Shown here piece by piece: positions 7,868-14,114 of a DNA stretch of 14,114 nt. Position numbers and translations under genes: made by a program. The notes beneath the pieces were generated by a model. That model saw only the letters and a program-made list of their open reading frames with translations. It ran no database searches and was not told where the DNA came from. The stretch's first letter is position 1. Each line of letters begins with the position of its first letter. The stretch covers positions 1 to 14,114 of the forward strand of contig UZAE01001290.1 of NCBI GenBank assembly GCA_900617975.1, written 5' to 3'. The stretch is from Rodentolepis nana. Its lineage: Eukaryota > Platyhelminthes > Cestoda > Cyclophyllidea > Hymenolepididae.

Positions 7868-10359
7868 TTTCACGGCACAACTGTACGCCCCAAGAGCAAT
7901 TCGCAAAGTCCACCTCAAATTCGTGAAGCAGAAAAATAACCTTCAAGTAGGCAATAAACAAAACTTAAAAAATTGTAATTCATTATTTTTAATACCAAAT
8001 AATCAATTTTCAGTTTTTAATATTTAGTTATTTACAAAATATATTAAGGTTTCATTTCCTCTACATTTTGTCAGCAAATTAATTGCCAAGTCGCGAAAAA
8101 CTGAGGAACATATTACCATTTTGATGTTTAATAATGATCTCCTAACATTAAGGCGAAACGTGGTTAACATGTATGAATTTATCGTTATTACATCACAATC
8201 GGAAACACTTACTTTAGTTCCTATTTTCTTTCACCATTGGCACTCTTTATTTATAACCCCATTAAAGTAGGGAAATATACTCGTTAAAATATCACTTAGA
8301 CTGAATAGAGTTTTGCGTGTTATTAAAAAAGACAGAGTTTTGATTTGGATGTATTTAGGTTCAAGTGCTTGGCCATATTACTGACGAATTAATTGCCCAG
8401 TGGTACATTAGCATTATAGTGCGAAGCAATTGGAACTAATGATATAATTTCTCTATTACGCCATAACAAAAAGCACTCGTTTTATTTACTGCTTGCTTTC
8501 TATAATCTCCAATCGGTAATCACTATCTCCTTTAAATAAAGAAATCCTTATATTGCAATTCTATTTGAATTGAATTCAATTGATTTGAGTCATGCTCTTG
8601 ATTAAATATGAGAGAAATTTGCAATTTACCTTATCTCGCACTCAGTGCAGACACAGTTGATCCATAAATGACCACGAATAGATCAAATCTGTGAACCTTG
8701 ACATAACTGACAAATCATTGACTTGAATGCTATTCGACGATAAATATCAAAATTACTTGAGACGGAGAGTTAAGCGCCTTTTGGTTCGAGACCTCGCAAA
8801 TATTATATCTCTAACCAGTCAAGTTATCAGCTTCAACTAATAGTCATAAATAATATGTATTGGTTGATGTAATAGCAAATATAATTTGTTTCCAATGATT
8901 AGTTCAAGGCAAAGTGGAAACGACTGATTGATCTTGCTTCGACTTTCGGCGTCTTGTATTGCCTGTGAAGTGCTGTGATCAAGGTGGAAGATAGCAGATA
9001 TGAAGAGTAAATGGAGGGTCTAAATTGGGCATCGAAAGCTCTGGAGAACAAAACTATTTTTATTGGTCATGAACTTTGATTAAAATATGCTACTCCGAGT
9101 CAAAATAATGTTTATTTTCCCTAAATAGCACACTCCCTGTGGAATAAGTGGCTTTTCAACCCCCTCAACAGCCCAATTTCTCCAATTACTGTTCCTAAGC
9201 AATGTATAATACCTACAGCTTAAAATTGGGGAGGCTTTGAGTGGGAACACCGAAGCATTCGATAAGAAATGACCCAGCTACTTGCTGAACTATTTGTCAT
9301 GTGTGAAAGAGTAGAGGGGAGGGAGTGATAGACAGTGGTCTGTGATAGGCTGGTTTTCAATTAAAAATAAGCATTTGCCAAGTAGTAATCGGTGATTTCC
9401 TACTGGAATGCACACCATGTAGTCGGCCCTTGTTGCAATAAGAGTGATTAGGGAAGAAACTGCTCGTAGTTGTGGAATGGTTCTAACCTTTCTTAATCTA
9501 CGAATGACCTCTGATTCAAGGTCAACCTCCTCGTTTCAACAGCGAATGGGTGCACCATACTTGCTCTCGAGCCTTGCCAAGTTGGCCTTATGTGCAGTGG
9601 ATCATAGTGGAAGACAAGGGAGAAGATGAGCAATTGGAATCTGCTCGGAGTGAAGAATGGAGATTGACACATGAACAGTAAAGTGCAGAAGAAAGTGCTT
9701 CTCAGAGTAACATCAAGTGGGAGAGTAATCTCTGAACACGGCTGTGGAGAAAAGACGACAGAATTGCACAACTCCCATTGGAGTATGAAATACTGAAACC
9801 GAGTTAATATACATAATCTCTCACCCAGAGAAGCCTTAGACAGCTCAAAGTTGGTGGCATTCAGGTGATGGGTGGGAAAAGGACGTGGTTTGCATGTGGA
9901 CAAGAGGTACTGGAAGAGGAGGAGGATTCTTCTGCGACAGCGGCATTTGGCGGCTGACGTGTGTGAGATGAGAGGGCACCTGTGGAAAGACCAAGGTCCA
10001 AGCGCTCACACCCACACTCACTGTCCTCATACTCTAGTTTCCATTGGATGGCCATTCTAAGATTTGTGGACTGTGCCCCACTTAGAAATCGCGTGAGAAC
10101 TCGACGTTCGCAGTTACACTTTAATCACAACAGGCATCACCTACTGCATAATAACTGAGAGTGGACAATGCAGAGAGTCTGACGATTTCAGAGTTCAGAC
10201 CGAATGAGGACATTGTTCCTGACCTACCTCTTAATCTCTTACACACCTCCCCGTCTCCACTCTGCTTTCCTTTCACACCAATTCGACTCCTATCCATAAT
10301 TTAATTTACCCCCTTTTCAAATTCAACAACTATCACTCAACGTTTTGACAAACCATTCA
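7868..10359. other. Intergenic region between SMYD4-like and CoREST genes
   Basis: About 2.5 kb holding the CoREST 5' UTR and presumably its promoter (just above 7867). The stretch to about 9100 is AT-rich; 9400-10250 is more G-rich on the plus strand with several unconvincing frames. No repeat copy, RNA gene or exon could be supported. A candidate TATA or initiator could not be assigned. Confidence 0.5.
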
Positions 10360-10365
10360 TTTATT
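10360..10365 (-). terminator. Candidate poly(A) signal of the SMYD4-like gene
   Basis: TTTATT on the plus strand, AATAAA on the minus strand, 87 nt downstream of the TGA at 10452-10454. This predicts a short 3' UTR of about 110 nt. Confidence 0.6.
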
Positions 10366-10451
10366 AGCCAAAATAACAAAATACAAAGTAGTTAAAAATC
10401 AAAGAGTGTTTCAATATAAGTTATACCAATTTTCAAGTTATAAACGGATTT

Positions 10452-13400
10452 TCACAATCTATACGGGTTTGTATAATTATAAGGGTAAGAAATATGGACA
10501 TCTTCAACAGTCCTTATTCCTGTCAGGTGGTCAATCAACTTTATGCATGTACTTGTAATATTAGCAACTATTGGACTGGGAGATAAAATTAGTTCCTGGG
10601 CTTGCTTTAATAGAGAAAAGGCTTCATGTATAATTTCAATTTCACAACATTCCTTTGCCAAATAGTTAGATATATGTGGTAGCTTCTCTGTTACAATCGA
10701 GAGAAACTGTTCATAGCCTCCGTCTCCTCCACAGCCCTGTTTAGCACAATCCCTGTCCATCGACAGATATCTCCATTTGCATTTGGAACACACTAAAATT
10801 TCGACAAACTTTTTGACTGACCAAAAGCCTACACATGCAGTGCATTTGCAGTCAAATAGGTAGCGTGCTTTGAGAGTATCTTTTCGAAAAGGTGTCGAAT
10901 AGTGGGAGAAGTAGTAATATCCATATGAAATGGAAATCTCCTCTCCAGGCTCAATTTGTCGTAAAGCATAGAGATATGCACCGCCATTAGCTGTAAATGC
11001 TAAGCAAGCATTGGGATTGCAATCGTGATTTATGAATGAAATGGTTGGATAGATACAAAAGGCCAACCAATTGTAAAATGACTGGCCTGACGTTGGGGAT
11101 TCCAGTAATTCCGTGTACCTTTGAGCATTAAAGCGCACAGACCTGTAATGATATACCATACAGGCTGCAACCCAGCTTGCCGGCAAAATATCCGGTCGCT
11201 TTTCTAACTCAGAGGGATCCTTGTAGAAGACCTTTCCTGCTTCGTCAAACCATTTCATGGGATAACCGGAGAGCTGAAAAGACAAAAATATCAAATGAGA
11301 AATCTTGTAAAAGGCAATAGTGTAAAGTCACGTGAAACATTTCAATAATTCATACCCAAAGACAAATTGTCAGGTAAATAGCTATTTTATAATCGGCGTA
11401 TTTGACAGAAGAATAAAAGTTTTTGGGATAAGCAAAGTGTGAGGAAATAGAAGAATAGTCTGAAGGATCCAGTGGAGAAGGAGGATAGTCGCGAGAATTC
11501 CACGTGGCTTGGAATGCTTGGTGCTTAAAATTCTGCTCAATGGAAGATAAATAAATGTTACTAGAAGTTTAAAAAACGGGAAATAAAGAATAAATACTTA
11601 GAAGCAGTTATAATATCGCCAGTCTAAAATGACGATTAACTATTTTCCTTCTCACTTATTATGAAGTCAACGAATTTTAAGGCTTTATAAATTCTTGAGC
11701 TAAGTAATTAAATTAACAAAAAACACAAAAAGGGAAAAGGATTTCCACCTTATATCGACCAGAAGAGCATATGCAGTCTAGTAGAACCTCTGGTGGAGTG
11801 TTGGCAACACAGGTATATGCCAAGTGCGTTACTGGCAGCTTTTCAACTACTTCTGGTTCACTTTCTCCAACGCGGTCTAATCGCAAGCATGGCAGCAACC
11901 CCCCACAATCATAAACATGTCGACCTGGTCCACCACTTCCATGAAGATTAGGGTTACTGGCATCCTCAGCACACTTCTCGCTGCAGAAGCCAACCTATAA
12001 TTGTCAGTAGGGTTAGAAGCAAGGCTTTTGGAAGGAATTTCAATTACCATGGCACATCCTTTACATGGGAGAATATTGACACATCTCTTGTAGCAGCAGT
12101 AACAATACCTGGTAAACTGGGAACTCAAAACAGATGCATAGGGTTTTTCTTTTAAAAGAATCGATCCTAGAGAAAGTTATTGCAAGCAAGTGAATGAATT
12201 GTTTAGCTCACATCATACCTATAGGCACTTTCTTTGTAACGTTTACTGCCCAACCCTTGTCAGATTCGGTATCTGTTACTCGGAGCAAATTTACTTTTTT
12301 AGATGCCATATCTTCTCTGATTCTATGGATGTCCCGTTTTGTCTTTTCTGATGTAGGTTCACTAAATTTGAGCAGGGATTCTGGAGGTTCAGGATGGATG
12401 CACTTCCACTTTACTCCATAGTGGGAAGGTTTATCAATTTCCCCCCTCAACGTCTCCACATCATCCTTTCGTTCTTCCTCCTTCATCTCAGTTTTATATG
12501 CTTTTTCTAAATAGAATTTGCTTTTTTCCGGGTTATCAAACTGATTGTAGAACTTAGATAACAGCAAATAAATAACTTTCTTCTTTGTGATGGAAGTATT
12601 TGCCTAAACAAACAAAAGGTGCAGTCGATGAGAGAAGTGTGGAGCTATTGAAACATCATTAAAGACCTCGTGGTGCAAGAAATGCAAGACAATAAAGCAA
12701 GGTCATAAGGGCAAATGGAAGCGTGAATGATTGGAATGGTGGCCAAGGTGCATAAATGTGGAAGAACTCGACCAGCAAAGCCACGATCATCTGACTTAAC
12801 AGGAGAAGAGAAATTCTAACCAGACCGATGGCAGCTGCTCTCTGCTGTATCTTTGACTGGTACATTCATCACGGAAGATGCCAAGGTATAGCAGTCATAT
12901 TTAAAAGCCGCAATATTGAAGTGGAATGTGAAATCACCTCAAGACAACTGACTGCGTCCTGCAGAAATTCGGCATAATAGTCTAGTTGCAGGAGAAAGTA
13001 ACACCTCTTGGATAGAGAATCAAATTTAGCATCCTCTGAAAATGCACTGAAGTAGGCTTTATTGACTGCTCTAAGTGCCTTCTCAAACTCCTTTTTGTCG
13101 CAATATTTTTGACTCAATTGGAGGTACTTTTTAGCTATAATATCAGACTTGCCATTTTTTATAACAACCTCCTCTCTTTTATTTGGTAAACCGAGAAATG
13201 TTCCTCCATTATCTATTGTCAAGAACTTAGCAGTTAATTTAAGAAGCAAATGACTCTCAGTGCAAATTATTTCAAATCTACCTTTTAAACGGCGCTCAAG
13301 TGCCATCAAGAATGCAATAGTATAACAGAAGTCTGTCTCCGCAAACGCTATTTCATTCTTATCGTCTGGCGTAGGCAAAGCACGAGTAATAAAGTTGAAA

Positions 13401-13595
13401 TAATTTTTCGCAACAAATTGATCATTTGCTGACAAAAGTGGGTTCATGAATGCAATTATGTCTTCGGAAGTGACCTATAAGAAAATGAAAAAAACGTTTA
13501 TAAATGTCGCTTTGAAAATTAAATTGTCCATAAATTAGTTTTGGAAGTTCTATAGGTTAGAAGGAGATATTTAGACGTACAGTCTGTTCCACCAT
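10452..13595 (-). CDS. SMYD4: SMYD4-like SET and MYND domain protein, seven coding exons, 766 aa
   Basis: Coding exons: 13595-13581, 13474-12938, 12603-12219, 12166-12048, 11994-11749, 11532-11356, 11273-10452; 767 codons with TGA, all introns GT-AG and in phase. The ATG has G at -3 and +4 and an in-frame TGA two codons upstream. Order: TPR-like helices about 119-222; SET start about 300-327 (GWAV, then VPIGSILLKEKPYASVL); MYND zinc finger 334-382; more SET/helical sequence; SET core with NHDCNPN at 575-581 and ISISYG ending at 611 (Tyr610 in the catalytic position); cysteine-rich post-SET (C635, C637, C640, C655); helical C-terminus. TPRs before a MYND-split SET, and a length near the roughly 800 residues of human SMYD4, point to SMYD4 over SMYD1-3 or SMYD5. 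The family is known or predicted to methylate protein lysines using S-adenosylmethionine; SMYD4 substrates are poorly defined. Donors of introns 2 and 5 (GTGATT, GTGGAA) are weak, so those joins are least certain. Confidence 0.88.
11356..11532 (-). other. SMYD4-like exon 6, without a methionine
   Basis: A 59-codon exon, phase 0 at both ends, bounded by acceptor TTGAGCAG and donor GTATGA. It has no ATG, so ordinary ORF searches miss it. It encodes 435-493, containing SSHFAYPKNFYSSVKYADYK and the hydrophobic IAIYLTICLW, which fits the helical segment after MYND in SMYD proteins. Leaving it out would keep the frame but remove this segment. Confidence 0.75.
11749..12166 (-). other. MYND zinc finger encoded across two exons with a 53-nt intron
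   Basis: Exon 12166-12048 supplies C334, C337, C347 and C350; exon 11994-11749 supplies C356, C360, H378 and C382. The intron 11995-12047 (GTAATT...TATAG) splits the finger. All eight zinc ligands of the MYND pattern C-x2-C, C-x2-C, C-x3-C, H-x3-C are present. The gap between C360 and H378 (17 residues) is longer than the usual 7 or so. The preceding intron, 12167-12218, is 52 nt. Confidence 0.8.
12604..12937 (-). other. SMYD4-like intron 2 (334 nt)
   Basis: Donor GTGATT at 12937, acceptor TTTAG ending at 12604, phase 0. A 68-codon frame inside (12659-12865) is hydrophobic and not part of the protein as modelled, since the flanking exons join directly within the TPR-like helices. Confidence 0.65.
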
Positions 13596-14114
13596 TTCTC
13601 AAAAGTTGGATTTAAAATTTTTATGAACATTGGTCATCAAGGCTTTTACGAATATAGATCCAGTAAATCGATATGTTTTCACTGTAACTAAACACACTTA
13701 TAGAATACAAATAGATTATATTCATACTTAAATCAATTATGGTTTCATTGAGTTTTACCCTAAGAATGAAATTGATGTGAAGTTCAGTGTAAAAGGCATT
13801 ATATCCACTAAAGATTCAAAGTAGTCATTTAAAAATGATCAGAATATCTCATGTTGACATTTCGGAAATGTAAATCAAATGGAATATTGGCTCATTAAGC
13901 AGAAATGAAGTTTAAATACATGTGTTATCGCACCCGCAACGCACCAAAATGTTCGACCTCTCATGTGTCACTTCATATTTGGATGTGCATGTGCTACCCT
14001 CGCTTGAGCCATGTTACCGTTGTGTTCCCAACAGGCGTCTTCTCAGTTAGTTGAAGTTGCTTGGCTTTCGTTCCTTTCTATGTCATACATTGTTAGCTAT
14101 GGGGAAATGAAATC
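13596..14114. other. Upstream flank of the SMYD4-like gene
   Basis: The 5' UTR and presumably the promoter of the SMYD4-like gene lie here. No repeat, RNA gene or further exon could be recognised, and no TATA element is convincing. Confidence 0.45.

Noticed and set aside
8076..8401. Two copies of AATTAATTGCC(C/A)AGT-like sequence about 310 bp apart
   Set aside because: Similarity does not extend beyond about 20 bases and is plausible in AT-rich DNA.
8568..8581. 14-bp perfect palindrome AATTGAATTCAATT
   Set aside because: Very AT-rich context makes it likely by chance, and no related site was found nearby.
8783..8793. GGTTCGAGACC, a match to the tRNA B box
   Set aside because: The flanking bases do not form a proper T stem and no A box or acceptor stem could be found at the right distance.
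9493..9903. 136-codon minus-strand frame in the intergenic region
   Set aside because: Composition looks random, no motif, no plausible exon partners, and it overlaps other equally poor frames on both strands.
12659..12865. 68-codon hydrophobic frame between SMYD4-like exons 2 and 3
   Set aside because: The flanking exons join in phase and continue the TPR-like pattern without it; including it would need unsupported splice sites.

Overview
The window is nuclear DNA of an invertebrate animal. Two genes on the minus strand are broken into several GT-AG introns, both coding regions are metazoan chromatin or protein-modification families, and the spaces between exons hold decayed LINE and SINE-like retroelements. 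The phylum cannot be fixed from this window: the introns are mostly short (52 to 334 nt, with two longer ones) and the LINE fragment carries an RNase H domain, which fits several arthropod or flatworm-like lineages. There is no sign of a prokaryotic or organellar origin.

Layout: 1-1258 is a cluster of a dispersed repeat, with two copies head to head (1-168 minus, 264-570 plus) and one clean insertion at 970-1258 flanked by a 15-bp target-site duplication. 1259-2368 is non-coding spacer with nothing recognised. 2369-7867 (minus strand) is a complete six-exon gene for a CoREST (REST corepressor) homologue of 689 residues, with ELM2, a divergent SANT1, a long linker helix, SANT2 and a basic tail with two AT-hooks. 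Its last intron contains a decayed LINE 3' end, a solo head fragment of the dispersed repeat and a strong G-quadruplex motif. 7868-10359 is intergenic with no recognised gene. 10360-13595 (minus strand) is a complete seven-exon SMYD4-like SET/MYND protein of 766 residues. 13596-14114 is its upstream flank.

Both gene models were assembled by hand. Every exon join keeps phase, each predicted start has an in-frame stop shortly upstream, and each gene has an AATAAA downstream of its stop. The two genes lie in tandem on one strand but are not an operon in any sense that can be shown. CoREST homologues scaffold LSD1/HDAC chromatin complexes, and SMYD4 proteins are predicted lysine methyltransferases or HDAC-associated factors; any functional link between the neighbours is speculation.

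The most interesting observations are the AT-hook tail on CoREST, the SINE/LINE pair sharing a 3' tail, the conserved foldback in the repeat's head, and the intronic G-quadruplex on the CoREST sense strand.
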